DNA from: Saccharothrix deserti
GTDB taxonomy: Bacteria; Actinomycetota; Actinomycetes; Mycobacteriales; Pseudonocardiaceae
DNA length: 64,000 nucleotides
NCBI RefSeq assembly: GCF_009769385.1
Contig: NZ_ML775962.1
Span: 1-64,000, forward strand
Reading direction: 5' to 3'
Numbering within the stretch: position 1 is the first letter of the stretch; every line of letters starts with the position of its first letter. The notes beneath the pieces were generated by a model, which made no database searches, was not told the origin of the DNA, and saw only the letters and a list, made by a program, of their open reading frames with translations. Below, piece by piece: positions 43,636 to 53,043 of this stretch. The translations under genes were made by a program, and so were the position numbers.

Positions 43636-44208
43636 TCAGCGCCCGGAGTCGCGTCCCGGCATGCGGTCGCCGCGTTCGGACCAGCGCTCGGGCCCGCGCT
43701 CGAACCCGCGCTGGGATCCGCGCTCGTCGAACCGCGAGTGGCCGGGCCGGTCGGCGCCCACGCCGTAGCGGCGGTGGTCACGGTCGGCGACCGCCACGAT
43801 CCCGCCGCCCAGGACGAGGCCGAGGAGGCCGACTGCGACCAGCTGGGTGGCCCGGTGCTTGACGACCCGGACAACGACAGCACCCTTTCCCGCAGGCGGT
43901 GGGACGTGGGTCGGGTGTGGCACGCCCGGTGCCGGTTGGGCGGCGGTGGCCGGTTCGTCGGCGGCGGAACCCGGGGCCGGCTGGGCTGCGGCTTGTTCAG
44001 GCGCGTCACCTGCCGGCTGCGCGGTACCGGGTGTGGTTGCGCTGTCGGCGGCCGGACCGGGCACCGGGGTCGCCATGGGCGTGGTGGTGCTCGCGGCGGA
44101 GTCGGCGGGCTGTTGAGGGGCTGACCGGTCGGCGGCCGGAGGTGTGGTGGGAGTCTGGCCCGCCGGTGAGTCGGGGTCTTGCTGCGGTGGCTTCTGCGGG
44201 TCTGACAT
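43636..44208 (-). CDS. Pro/Ala-rich single-pass membrane protein
   Basis: 190 residues: a long Pro/Ala/Gln-rich acidic N-terminal half, a TM helix (about 119-140, TQLVAVGLLGLVLGGGIVAVA) after a basic stop-transfer-like KHR, and an Arg/Glu/Gly-rich short tail. Low complexity precludes a family call. The topology would put the Pro-rich part inside the cell. GGAG 8 bases before ATG. It is divergent from the small HTH gene and convergent with the LLM gene (4-base gap). Confidence 0.7.
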   Translation of the reverse strand: MSDPQKPPQQDPDSPAGQTPTTPPAADRSAPQQPADSAASTTTPMATPVPGPAADSATTPGTAQPAGDAPEQAAAQPAPGSAADEPATAAQPAPGVPHPTHVPPPAGKGAVVVRVVKHRATQLVAVGLLGLVLGGGIVAVADRDHRRYGVGADRPGHSRFDERGSQRGFERGPERWSERGDRMPGRDSGR

Positions 44209-44303
44209 GGTGGAACTCCTGCTCTCCCGTGCTGTTGAACGCCATCATGCGCGACCGACCTGAGCGGATCCTGATCGTCTGCTGTCGGTCAGCTGAACCC
44301 CCT

Positions 44304-44353
44304 GTCGTCAGCATGTGTTGACGGTCACGCGGTCGTCAGCATATGTTGACGAC
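44304..44353 (+). promoter_or_regulatory. Leaderless promoter with two palindromic operators
   Basis: Two copies of a 22-bp dyad, 28 bases apart: GTCGTCA-N8-TGACGGT (44304-44325) and GTCGTCA-N8-TGACGAC (44332-44353); the second is palindromic except one pair. TTGACG (44318-44323) and TATGTT (44342-44347) with an 18-base spacer make a sigma-70-type promoter whose start would fall on or next to the ATG at 44354, so the mRNA is likely leaderless. One operator covers -35 and the other -10. Confidence 0.7.
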
Positions 44354-44566
44354 ATGTCCACGATCGCCGATCTCGACCAGGCCGCGCACGGCGCGGACCC
44401 GGACGCCGGCCTGCGCGCCGTGGCCCGCCTGCGTCGCCTGGTGGAGCAACTGGAAGCCCAACACGTCGCCGCCGCCCGCCAAGCCGGCTGGTCATGGCGT
44501 GACATCGCCACCCGCCTGGGTGTCACCAAGCAGACCGTCCACCGCAAATACGGCCGAGAGGACTGA
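44354..44566 (+). CDS. Small HTH protein of the Clp-N pair
   Basis: 70 residues: a leading helix with LRAVARLRRLVEQLEAQHV and a C-terminal HTH with GWSWRDIATRLGVTKQTVHRKYG. It has the size and shape of sigma-4-like or HTH_23-type repressors. Its ATG directly follows the second operator half-site with no room for a ribosome site. It is followed 4 bases later by a Clp-N-domain gene, so the HTH protein probably binds the operators and controls both. Confidence 0.8.
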   Translation: MSTIADLDQAAHGADPDAGLRAVARLRRLVEQLEAQHVAAARQAGWSWRDIATRLGVTKQTVHRKYGRED

Positions 44567-44570
44567 TCCG

Positions 44571-45272
44571 GTGTTCCAAGGCGACCACCCCGACCTGAAC
44601 CGCACCATCGGCCGCGCGCTCAAACTCGCACTCGACCTCGGCCACCCACGCACCGGCAGCGAACACCTCCTGGCAGCCCTGTCCGACGCCCCTGCCCCGC
44701 TCAACGCCGTCCTGCACCGCCACGGCGCCACCGCGTCCGCGATCCGGGACGCCGCCCACCTCGCTGCACCACTGGGCGCGGGCGGCGCAGCAGACCGGGC
44801 CGTCCTGGCACCCCTGGGCGTCGACCTCGACCGCCTGCTCGGCGGCACCCCAGCCCTGGACCGCCCCGCCGGCCGTGAACCGCTCCTACCGCTCGGCGCG
44901 GCAAAGGCGCGGAGGCACTGCGCAAACCTGCGACCGCCGCTCGGCCTGGACGCCCAGGCCGCCTACGCGGCGTCCCTCCGCCTGGCCCTGGCCCGCCGCG
45001 AACGCAACCACCGCCCCGAACACTTGGCTTTGGCCCTCACCGCCCTCGACCCCGGCGTCGCGTGGGTGCTCAAGACCGCGAACATCGACCGCAAGGCACT
45101 CCTCGCCGACCTCGCCGCGACCTTCCCACCACCCCGCCGCAACCCACTCCTGACCGTCGAACGCCACCTCGGCCACCGAGCCCGCCACCGCGACCTCGTC
45201 CGCCGCTACCAGCGCACGACGGGCCGTGAGGTCGTCTCCGCCTCAGCCCTCCCCGCCCTGATCGTCGGCTGA
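44571..45272 (+). CDS. Free-standing Clp N-terminal-domain protein
   Basis: 233 residues with Clp_N-like repeats: an N-terminal LNRTIGRALKLALDLGHPRTGSEHLLAALS and a second, LGLDAQAAYAASLRLALARRERNHRPEHLALAL (each given to its key part). There is no AAA+ domain. Mycobacterial ClpC2, a similar small Clp-N protein, is described as sequestering antibiotics or peptides that target ClpC1. The start is GTG 44571, 4 bases after the HTH stop. The last 30 bases overlap the 3' end of the convergent CHAT gene. Confidence 0.78.
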   Translation: MFQGDHPDLNRTIGRALKLALDLGHPRTGSEHLLAALSDAPAPLNAVLHRHGATASAIRDAAHLAAPLGAGGAADRAVLAPLGVDLDRLLGGTPALDRPAGREPLLPLGAAKARRHCANLRPPLGLDAQAAYAASLRLALARRERNHRPEHLALALTALDPGVAWVLKTANIDRKALLADLAATFPPPRRNPLLTVERHLGHRARHRDLVRRYQRTTGREVVSASALPALIVG

Positions 45273-48200
45273 GCCGTCGTCCACCAGTTCTCGCCAGGCG
45301 TCCGGATCAATCTCGGCCCGCCCATCGAGCACGTCCACCGCGCGCCGGACGATCGCTGCTTGAGCCGGACTGAGATCGTCGACCGGAACGTCCAGGTCAC
45401 CGTCCCGGACGCGTTCCAGAGTCGATGCGAAGGCATGCCAATCGAGCACCTCCCGGCTGGTAACCAAGGCTCCCTCGACGATGAAGTTGGCGGTTTGGGT
45501 CGTGTCGCGGTCGGTGCCACGCGACGCGCGCATGGCCGAGATGATCGGCACCCACTGCTGCACCAACGTGGAGATCTGTTCGGGAACACTGCGTTCCGCA
45601 AGCCGAACGATCTCGTCCAACGCGCGTTGACCGTCCTGGGCGCGGCGGGGCAACCGGTCGATCAGGTCGGCCAGGTGCACGCCCTCCACCTCGTCCACGA
45701 GCGCGCAGACCCGGTCGAACTCACCTGTCTGTTCGCCGTAATCGGCCAATATGCCGGAGAGGGGCTGGACCAGCCTTTCCCAATCGCTGATTCCCATCTG
45801 GTAAGCGATCACGCTTCCCGCGACGGAGTGCGCCCAGGCCAGATCAGTGGTCCGGGAGCGCCTCAAGTACTCGCCGAGGTTGGAATGGCACGCTTGGATC
45901 GTGAGGGGATCGCCGTACGCGTACGTGATCCGCAGTGCCTCCTCTTCCAGTTCGACAGCGCGGTCGATGTGGTGGAGCCTGCTCTCCGCGTCGGCAAGCG
46001 CGGAGAAGGTCTTGCCGATCTCAGCCAGCCGGTTCTCGTCCTGGAAGACGACCAGACACTCGCGCAGCAGGTCCACCGCCTCAGCGACACGTCCCAACTC
46101 CAGCAGCGCGCCGTAGTTGTTGAAGGCGGTCATTGCTGCCTCACCTGCGCTCGCGCCTCGTCGGCGCTCGGACTCGCGGACCACGGCGTTGAGGTCCAGC
46201 ACCCGCTGCCACTGCCTGAGATCGTTGGCTACGAACGCGCCGAGTTGCGCGGTGTTTTCCCTGACACTCCACGGCTGGGTGACCTCGTCCGACCCCAGAG
46301 GTGGCTCGGTCAGAGTGGCCATCGTCGCGATGTTCTTCTCGACGTGTTCAAGAACATGCGAATGGCGGCCCAGCCGGTGCATGGCTTCCAACCGTTGGGT
46401 GTCGAGGGCAAGTTGGGTCCACGTTCCCAAACCTGCGCGTGTCGCGTAGCCGGTGGCGACTTCGACGAGATCCAAGACGCGGTCGAATTCCCGTTTGTTC
46501 TGGTAGATGTCGATCAAACTGCCCGCGAACACCATCGCCAAGGAGAAATTCTCCCGCGCCACCGAGGTCTCCAACAGTTCCAGGCACAGGACCTCCGCTC
46601 GGTCAGCGTCGGTGCTCATCAGGATGGTCGCCAGTGAGAGACCGATGGACAGTTCGAATTCGGTGCCGCGAGTGGCCTCCACGGCCGTGGACAGGGCGGG
46701 CAACAGGGCGGCAACGGCGGCTCTCAAAGTGTCTCGGCGCAATGTTTCCTGAATCGCCCAGCCGAGTTCGCTCCAGCGCTGCGTGCGCAGCAGGTAAGGG
46801 CCGGCGGAGCGCGCGGCGTGGCGGACCAGCCAGCCGAGTTGGTCGTTCTCCTGCGCCACTGACGAGAGCAGCATGTTCAGCCAGAGATCGGCGAGGGCGT
46901 TGTCGATCACGTCGCGGAACTCTGGGCTGGAGGAGGTGCGACCGACTTCGGCCACGCCTGGGTGGATTCGGTAACGCATCCCGTTGGCGTCGTCCAGTGC
47001 GACAAGGGCTTGACGGACGAGGGGGCGCATCGCGGTGTCGATGTCCGGTGGCTGCTCGGAGCTGCTGTCGCGCCATACGTGTGGCCATGCCGAAGTGACG
47101 ATCGGCCTCAACCGGTCGACGTCCTCCAGACAGCACAGGAACCGGAACAGCTGCGCGGACTCCGACGGCAGGGTGGCGACGGCAGCGTGGGTCCAGGAGT
47201 CCAGCACGGCCAGGTAAGCGGTGTCGCTCGCGGTGGGGTCGTTGCCGCGCAGGAACGGTTCGAGACGGGTGCCCTGGGCCTGCCAGGTCGCGTCGGCCTC
47301 GTCCAGCCGGGTCGCCAAGGCCTCCCGGTCACCCGCCCGGCCCTCGGCGAGTTCGAGCAGTTTGGGGTGTCCTTGCACGACTTCCAGCACGCGCGCGGCC
47401 AGTTCGGGGGCCGTGTCGATCAATGCGCTCAGGTTCGGCCACTCGCGCGCGAGCAGCACGCTTTCCTGCAACGACAGCGCGTGCACCGGCTCGACCAGCA
47501 CCGAGTCCGCCAAACCGGAGGGCCGCCGCCGGGATGTGAGGACCAGCCGGGACAGGCCCCGGTGAGCGGTCATGGCATCGATGAACAGGCCCCAGCGTTC
47601 GTCGCGCCAAGCCCCGCGTTCGGTGAGCAGGGACTCGACGTTGTCCAGCACCACCAGCACACGGTTCTGCTCCAGCGCCTCCGTCAACCCCGGCAGCGAA
47701 CGCCGCAACGCGTCGGTGTTGCCGACCAGGTGTGCCAGCTTGAGGCCGGACAACTGCCGCTCCAACGCCAGCGCGAAGTCGGTCAACGCCGAGCCGATGT
47801 CGTGCCCCTCCGGTGGCGCCGCGTGCCACGCCATCTGCGGGAACGACTCCTCGTGGGTGTAGGCCAGCTCCAGCGCGCAAGCGGTCTTACCCGCGCCTGC
47901 CATGCCGTGGAACAGCACACCGGCCCGGCCGCTGCGGGGTGCCAGGGCCGTGGTCGCGCGGGTCATCGGGCCGACCCGGCCGACGAACCGGTCCGGTTGC
48001 GCCGGGAACTCCGCCAGCTTCTGCCGTTCCGCCTGGAACACGAGCGGCTCGCCGGCGGGTGGCACCAGGCGCAGGTCCTCGGCGCGCGCACCGAACAGGG
48101 TCGGCGTCGCGGCGGACAGGGCCGGCGCGCCCGGCGTGGGCGGATCGGCGGCGACGCGGGGCAGGGAGAGCGCCAACGCGCGGGCCACCGGCTGGCCCTT

Positions 48201-49214
48201 GCCCAGCACGAGGTCGTAGAACGACCTGGACAGGGCGATGGCGAAATCGTCCACCACCGGGTAGCGCATCGCCAGCACGGCGCAGTCCAGGCGCCGCACC
48301 AGCTCGGTCGCCACGGCGGGCAGCGAGCCGACCTCGCTCACCGCCGCACGGACCGCGGGCGCGAGGCCCAGCAGGTGCAGGTGCTCGGCGGCGGTCACGG
48401 CGGCCGACTCGCAGGCGGACAGCGTGACCAGTTTGATCTGGTCCGAGGCCAGGTCGAGCAGGTCGACCAGCTCCGTGCTGGAGATCAGGTCACGGCGGCC
48501 CGCGTCGTCCTCCAGCACCACGCCCGCCGGCAGGCCGTGGCCGGACAGGTGCACCACGTCCCAGCCCTCCCGCTCCAGCAGGGCGTCCTGCAAACGTTCG
48601 CGCGTCGCGCCGTACTGGAGCACGCGCAGCTCGACGGCCTTGTGGTTCACCGCCGCGATGTCGTGCACCAGCCGTGCGAGCGCGTAACGCTCCTTGCGCA
48701 GGTTCAGCGCGCTCGCGTCCTCCGGCAGGCTGAACACCGCGAGCATCCGCAGCCGCTGCCCCACCTCCGCCTTGACCAGGGGCCGGCGCGGCAGGTGGTC
48801 GATCACGAACCCCACCCGGTGCCCGGACAGGGCCCGCCCGTCCACCCGGGCCAGCTCCCACGGCCGGTAGGCCAGCGCGCTCGCGGGAGCGGGCACCTCG
48901 ACCCGGACCGGGCGGCGCGCGGCGGCCAGAGCCGGGGCGACCGGGCCGAGCACCCGTGCGGTGATCCAGTCGCCGACCTGGGAGACCAGCTCCGCCTCGT
49001 GCGCCAGACGTCGGTCCGGGGCCGCGTGCCACCTCAGGTACCTGTGCAGGTCGGTGAACGCCTCGAACTGCCACTCCGCCGGGTCCAACTCGACCGGGTG
49101 GTCGGTGACGAACGCGCCCGCGTCGGTCAGCCGCCACCGCCAGGTGGTCGGGCCCGCGTAGTCCAGCACCTCGAGACGTAACAAGCGGAGCACTCCATCC
49201 GTGTGACTACTCAT
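45243..49214 (-). CDS. CHAT protease-NB-ARC-TPR protein
   Basis: 1323 residues. A CHAT (caspase-like) domain at about 150-380 has His226 (LSGHGLP) and Cys268 (LSACES) as the dyad. A STAND module has the P-loop GMAGAGKT at 437-444 and a Walker [12 protein letters not shown]. From about 780 the protein is helical repeats of TPR type. Bacterial proteases linked to STAND modules are candidates for abortive phage defence or programmed cell death. It is divergent from thrS with a 123-base gap and shares no strand with the HTH/Clp-N genes downstream. The substrate of the protease is not indicated. Confidence 0.82.
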   Translation of the reverse strand: MSSHTDGVLRLLRLEVLDYAGPTTWRWRLTDAGAFVTDHPVELDPAEWQFEAFTDLHRYLRWHAAPDRRLAHEAELVSQVGDWITARVLGPVAPALAAARRPVRVEVPAPASALAYRPWELARVDGRALSGHRVGFVIDHLPRRPLVKAEVGQRLRMLAVFSLPEDASALNLRKERYALARLVHDIAAVNHKAVELRVLQYGATRERLQDALLEREGWDVVHLSGHGLPAGVVLEDDAGRRDLISSTELVDLLDLASDQIKLVTLSACESAAVTAAEHLHLLGLAPAVRAAVSEVGSLPAVATELVRRLDCAVLAMRYPVVDDFAIALSRSFYDLVLGKGQPVARALALSLPRVAADPPTPGAPALSAATPTLFGARAEDLRLVPPAGEPLVFQAERQKLAEFPAQPDRFVGRVGPMTRATTALAPRSGRAGVLFHGMAGAGKTACALELAYTHEESFPQMAWHAAPPEGHDIGSALTDFALALERQLSGLKLAHLVGNTDALRRSLPGLTEALEQNRVLVVLDNVESLLTERGAWRDERWGLFIDAMTAHRGLSRLVLTSRRRPSGLADSVLVEPVHALSLQESVLLAREWPNLSALIDTAPELAARVLEVVQGHPKLLELAEGRAGDREALATRLDEADATWQAQGTRLEPFLRGNDPTASDTAYLAVLDSWTHAAVATLPSESAQLFRFLCCLEDVDRLRPIVTSAWPHVWRDSSSEQPPDIDTAMRPLVRQALVALDDANGMRYRIHPGVAEVGRTSSSPEFRDVIDNALADLWLNMLLSSVAQENDQLGWLVRHAARSAGPYLLRTQRWSELGWAIQETLRRDTLRAAVAALLPALSTAVEATRGTEFELSIGLSLATILMSTDADRAEVLCLELLETSVARENFSLAMVFAGSLIDIYQNKREFDRVLDLVEVATGYATRAGLGTWTQLALDTQRLEAMHRLGRHSHVLEHVEKNIATMATLTEPPLGSDEVTQPWSVRENTAQLGAFVANDLRQWQRVLDLNAVVRESERRRGASAGEAAMTAFNNYGALLELGRVAEAVDLLRECLVVFQDENRLAEIGKTFSALADAESRLHHIDRAVELEEEALRITYAYGDPLTIQACHSNLGEYLRRSRTTDLAWAHSVAGSVIAYQMGISDWERLVQPLSGILADYGEQTGEFDRVCALVDEVEGVHLADLIDRLPRRAQDGQRALDEIVRLAERSVPEQISTLVQQWVPIISAMRASRGTDRDTTQTANFIVEGALVTSREVLDWHAFASTLERVRDGDLDVPVDDLSPAQAAIVRRAVDVLDGRAEIDPDAWRELVDDGSADDQGGEG

Positions 49215-49337
49215 CGTGACAGTCGAGGGCGGCCGGCGGCCCGTTACCCCGCCCGCGCGGCCGGTGCGCCGGAAATGGACTCGGTGAGCACCGATAACAT
49301 CTCAGGTGAACGACCGACCACACACCGAGGAGTCACC

Positions 49338-51386
49338 GTGTCCCAGCCACGTCCCGCAGCCGCTCTCGCCCCACCGCGCGTGGTGGTGCCGGCGGGGACC
49401 ACCGCGGGGACGGCGGTGCGTGAGGCAGGGCTCCCGGGCAAGGGACCGGACGCCGTCGTGGTCGTGCGGGACGCCGAGGGCCACCTCCGCGACCTCTCCT
49501 GGACGCCGCAGGTCGAGGTCGAGGTGGAGGCGGTCGCCGCCGACACCGAGGACGGCCGCAGCGTCATCCGGCACTCGGCGGCCCACGTGCTGGCGCAGGC
49601 CGTGCAGCAGCAGTTCCCCGAGGCCAAGCTGGGCATCGGCCCGCCGGTCAAGGACGGCTTCTACTACGACTTCCAGGTCGACAAGCCGTTCACCCTCGAC
49701 GACCTCGCGGCGCTGGAGAAGCGCATGAAGTCGATCATCAAGGGCGCGCAGCGGTTCAACCGCCGCGTGGTCGAGTCGGTCGACGCCGCCAAGGCCGAAC
49801 TGGCCGCCGAGCCGTTCAAGCTCGAACTCGTGGACATCAAGAGCGATGTCGACACGGCCGAGGTGATGGAGGTCGGCGGCGGCGAGCTGACGATCTACGA
49901 CAACCTCGACCCGCGTTCCGGCGACCGCGTCTGGGGCGACCTGTGCCGCGGCCCGCACGTGCCGACGACCAAGCACATCCCGGCGTTCAAGCTGACCAGG
50001 GTCGCCGCCGCCTACTGGCGCGGCAACGAGAAGAACCCGCAGTTGCAGCGCATCTACGGCACCGCGTGGGAGTCGCAGGAGGCGCTGGACGCGCACATGG
50101 AGCTGCTGGCCGAGGCCGAGCGCCGCGACCACCGCAAGCTCGGCGTCGAGCTGGACCTGTTCAGCTTCCCGGACGAGATCGGCTCCGGCCTGGCGGTGTT
50201 CCACCCGCGCGGCGGGATCATCCGCAAGGCCATGGAGGACTACTCGCGCGCCCGGCACACCGAAGAGGGCTACGAGTTCGTCTACTCGCCGCACATCACC
50301 AAGGGCAACCTGTTCGAGACGTCCGGTCACCTCGACTGGTACAAGGACGGCATGTACCCGGCGATGCACCTCGACGCCGAGTACGACGAGGACGGCAAGC
50401 TGCGCAAGCCGGGCCAGGACTACTACCTCAAGCCGATGAACTGCCCGTTCCACGACCTGATCTTCCGGTCGCGCGGGCGGTCCTACCGCGAGCTGCCGCT
50501 GCGCATGTTCGAGTTCGGCTCGGTCTACCGGTACGAGAAGTCCGGCGTGATCCACGGCCTCACCCGAGTGCGCGGCATGACGCAGGACGACGCGCACATC
50601 TTCTGCACGCCCGACCAGGTGCAGGAGGAGCTGAAGTCGCTGCTGGACTTCGTGCTCGGGCTGCTGCGCGACTACGGCCTGGACGACTTCTACCTGGAGC
50701 TGTCCACCCGCAACGAGGAGAAGTACGTCGGCTCCGACGAGGTGTGGGCGGAGGCGACGGAGGCGTTGCGCGTCGCGGCCGAGTCCAGCGGCCTCGAACT
50801 GGTGCCGGACCCGGGTGGCGCGGCGTTCTACGGGCCGAAGATCTCCGTGCAGGCCAAGGACGCGCTGGGTCGTACCTGGCAGATGTCGACCATCCAGGTG
50901 GACTTCAACCTGCCCGAGCTGTTCGAGCTGGAGTACACCGGTCCGGACGGCACCCGGCAGCGCCCGGTCATGATCCACCGCGCGTTGTTCGGCTCGGTCG
51001 AGCGGTTCTTCGGCGTGCTGACCGAGCACTACGCGGGCGCGTTCCCGGCGTGGCTCGCGCCGGTGCAGGTGGTGGGCATCCCGATCGCGGACGAGCACGT
51101 CGACCACCTGCTGGCGGTCGCGAAGCAGCTCAAGGCGAAGGGCATCCGGGTCGAGGTGGACGCCTCCGACGACCGGATGCAGAAGAAGATCCGCAACCAC
51201 ACCACGCAGAAGGTGCCGTTCATGCTGCTCGCCGGCGGCAAGGACGTGGAGCAGGGCGCGGTGTCGTTCCGGTTCCGCGACGGCACCCAGATCAACGGCG
51301 TGCCGGTGGAACGGGCGGTCGAGACGATCGTGGACTGGGTCGGGCGGCGCGAGAACGCCTCGCCCACGGCGGAACTCGTCCAGTGA
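49338..51386 (+). CDS. thrS: Threonyl-tRNA synthetase
   Basis: 682 residues from GTG with GAGGAG 7 bases upstream; an extension to 49203 has no site. Domains in order: TGS (1-60), editing/SAD (about 75-260, with [11 protein letters not shown]), class II catalytic core ([12 protein letters not shown] zinc region, [14 protein letters not shown] motif 2, [10 protein letters not shown] motif 3) and anticodon binding (from about 560). It charges tRNA-Thr. Operon partner of the HIT gene (4-base overlap). No T-box-like leader is visible. Confidence 0.97.
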   Translation: MSQPRPAAALAPPRVVVPAGTTAGTAVREAGLPGKGPDAVVVVRDAEGHLRDLSWTPQVEVEVEAVAADTEDGRSVIRHSAAHVLAQAVQQQFPEAKLGIGPPVKDGFYYDFQVDKPFTLDDLAALEKRMKSIIKGAQRFNRRVVESVDAAKAELAAEPFKLELVDIKSDVDTAEVMEVGGGELTIYDNLDPRSGDRVWGDLCRGPHVPTTKHIPAFKLTRVAAAYWRGNEKNPQLQRIYGTAWESQEALDAHMELLAEAERRDHRKLGVELDLFSFPDEIGSGLAVFHPRGGIIRKAMEDYSRARHTEEGYEFVYSPHITKGNLFETSGHLDWYKDGMYPAMHLDAEYDEDGKLRKPGQDYYLKPMNCPFHDLIFRSRGRSYRELPLRMFEFGSVYRYEKSGVIHGLTRVRGMTQDDAHIFCTPDQVQEELKSLLDFVLGLLRDYGLDDFYLELSTRNEEKYVGSDEVWAEATEALRVAAESSGLELVPDPGGAAFYGPKISVQAKDALGRTWQMSTIQVDFNLPELFELEYTGPDGTRQRPVMIHRALFGSVERFFGVLTEHYAGAFPAWLAPVQVVGIPIADEHVDHLLAVAKQLKAKGIRVEVDASDDRMQKKIRNHTTQKVPFMLLAGGKDVEQGAVSFRFRDGTQINGVPVERAVETIVDWVGRRENASPTAELVQ

Positions 51387-51940
51387 CGAACCGGTACGAG
51401 GAGCAGGACGGGGTCGGGGTCCACGACGGGTTGCAGCGGCTGTGGACCCCGCACCGCCTCTCGTACGTGCGCGGTGAGGGCAAGGCGGTCGGCGACGAGC
51501 CCGAGGGGTGCCCGTTCTGCCGGGTGATCGGGCTGGGCGACGCCGAGGGCCTGATCCTGGCGCGCGGCGAGCTGGTGTTCGCGGTGCTCAACCTGTACCC
51601 GTACAACCCGGGCCACCTGATGGTGCTGCCGTACCGGCACGTGCCGGACTACACGGACCTGACGGCCGCCGAGACGGCCGAGTTCGCCGCGTTCACGCAG
51701 CAGGCGATGCGGGTGATCCGGCACACCGCCGGCCCGCACGGGTTCAACATCGGCATGAACCAGGGTGTCGTGGCGGGTGCCGGCATCGCGGCCCACCTGC
51801 ACCAGCACGTGGTGCCGCGCTGGGGCGGCGACGCGAACTTCATGCCCGTGATCGGCCAGACCAAGGTCCTGCCGCAGCTGCTGGGCGAGACCAGGGAACT
51901 GCTGGCCGACGCCTGGACCGCGAACCAGCCACCCCACTGA
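51383..51940 (+). CDS. HIT-family Ap4A phosphorylase/hydrolase-like protein
   Basis: 185 residues. The HIT motif His138-Leu-His140-Gln-His142 is intact, with Cys43/Cys46 as a possible zinc pair and [19 protein letters not shown] before it. It hydrolyses or phosphorolyses dinucleoside polyphosphates such as those made as by-products of synthetases. In Mycobacterium tuberculosis the same gene (Rv2613c) lies between thrS and pgsA. GTG overlaps thrS stop by 4 bases. Confidence 0.92.
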   Translation: MTNRYEEQDGVGVHDGLQRLWTPHRLSYVRGEGKAVGDEPEGCPFCRVIGLGDAEGLILARGELVFAVLNLYPYNPGHLMVLPYRHVPDYTDLTAAETAEFAAFTQQAMRVIRHTAGPHGFNIGMNQGVVAGAGIAAHLHQHVVPRWGGDANFMPVIGQTKVLPQLLGETRELLADAWTANQPPH

Positions 51941-52001
51941 CGAGGGGGCCTCGCGGGCGGGACGAGGTTTACCGCCGACCGCCCTGTGCAACGGGACGGG
52001 G

Positions 52002-52943
52002 GTGACTTCGTCGAACACGCCTGTCCCGGTGGCCCATCGGACGATGAAGGTCGACGGGACCGACATCTTCTACCGCGAGGCAGGACCACCGGACGCCCCG
52101 GTGGTCCTGCTGCCGCACGGCTATCCCTGCTCGTCGTTCCAGTACCGCGACTTCATGGCCGCGCTCGGCGACCGGTGGCGCCTGATCGCGCCGGACTACC
52201 CCGGCTTCGGGTACAGCGGCACGCCCGACCGGAGCGGCTTCTCCTACACCTTCGACGGGTACGCCGAGTTCCTGCGGCGGTTCACCGACGCGGCCGACCT
52301 GACCCGGTACGCCATCTACCTGCACGACTACGGTTCCCAGTTCGGGCTGCGGCTCGCCATGCACGCGCCCGAGCGGGTCGCCGCCCTCATCATCCAGAAC
52401 GGCGACATCTACGAAGACCAGCACGGGCCGAAGTACCGCCCGCTCAAGGAGTACTGGACCAACCCCACCGCGGACGGCGAGGCCGAGATCCGCGCCGCGG
52501 TCAGCGAGGAGGGTTTCCGCGGCGAGTTCGTCGGCGAACTCCCCGAGCGCCTGGTCGACCGGGTGAGCCCGGACCTGTGGACGTTGTCCTGGCAGGTGCT
52601 GGGCACGCCCGAGCGGCGGGAGAACCTCGTCCACCTGCTCGCCGACCAGGGGAGCACTGTGGACTGGTTCGGCAGGCAGCAGGCCTACCTGCGCGAGCAC
52701 CGGCCGCCGACGCTGATCGTGTGGGGTCCGCACGACGGTTACATGCCCGAGGGCGCCGCACGGGCCTACCTGCGCGACCTGCCGGACGCCGAACTGCACC
52801 TGCTCGACGGCGGGCACTGGGCACTTGAGACGAATCTGGCCGAGATCGTCGCGTTGACCAGGGATTTCCTCGATCGCGTGCACCCGTCCGGACGCGCGAT
52901 CAGTCCGAGCGGAACGTCGGGAGCGGCCGACCGCGACAATTGA
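52002..52943 (+). CDS. Alpha/beta-hydrolase, epoxide hydrolase-like
   Basis: 313 residues. It has the Asp-nucleophile elbow LHDYGSQFG (Asp109), the oxyanion HGYP (His39-Gly40), the acid in WGPHDGYMP and the base His in DGGHWAL, so epoxide hydrolase or haloalkane dehalogenase is more likely than a serine esterase. The C-terminal 40 residues are disordered-looking. First gene of the segment inserted between HIT and pgsA. GTG start at 52002 follows GGGACGGGG. Natural substrate unknown. Confidence 0.82.
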   Translation: MTSSNTPVPVAHRTMKVDGTDIFYREAGPPDAPVVLLPHGYPCSSFQYRDFMAALGDRWRLIAPDYPGFGYSGTPDRSGFSYTFDGYAEFLRRFTDAADLTRYAIYLHDYGSQFGLRLAMHAPERVAALIIQNGDIYEDQHGPKYRPLKEYWTNPTADGEAEIRAAVSEEGFRGEFVGELPERLVDRVSPDLWTLSWQVLGTPERRENLVHLLADQGSTVDWFGRQQAYLREHRPPTLIVWGPHDGYMPEGAARAYLRDLPDAELHLLDGGHWALETNLAEIVALTRDFLDRVHPSGRAISPSGTSGAADRDN

Positions 52944-53043
52944 GACAGCGATCGTGGATATTTCAAGTTCGGCTTGAACGCGGGGGAGGGCTATCTCGTT
53001 CAGACCGGGTGACCACGCCCGGCTGACGAGAGGTGCACACCCT

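Noticed and set aside
46962-49181. A 739-codon plus-strand frame over the CHAT gene
   Set aside because: Gln/Arg/His-rich shadow frame; the minus strand encodes CHAT and NB-ARC motifs.
49215-49337. T-box riboswitch before thrS
   Set aside because: Only 123 bases, shared with a divergent gene, with no specifier hairpin or T-box sequence visible.
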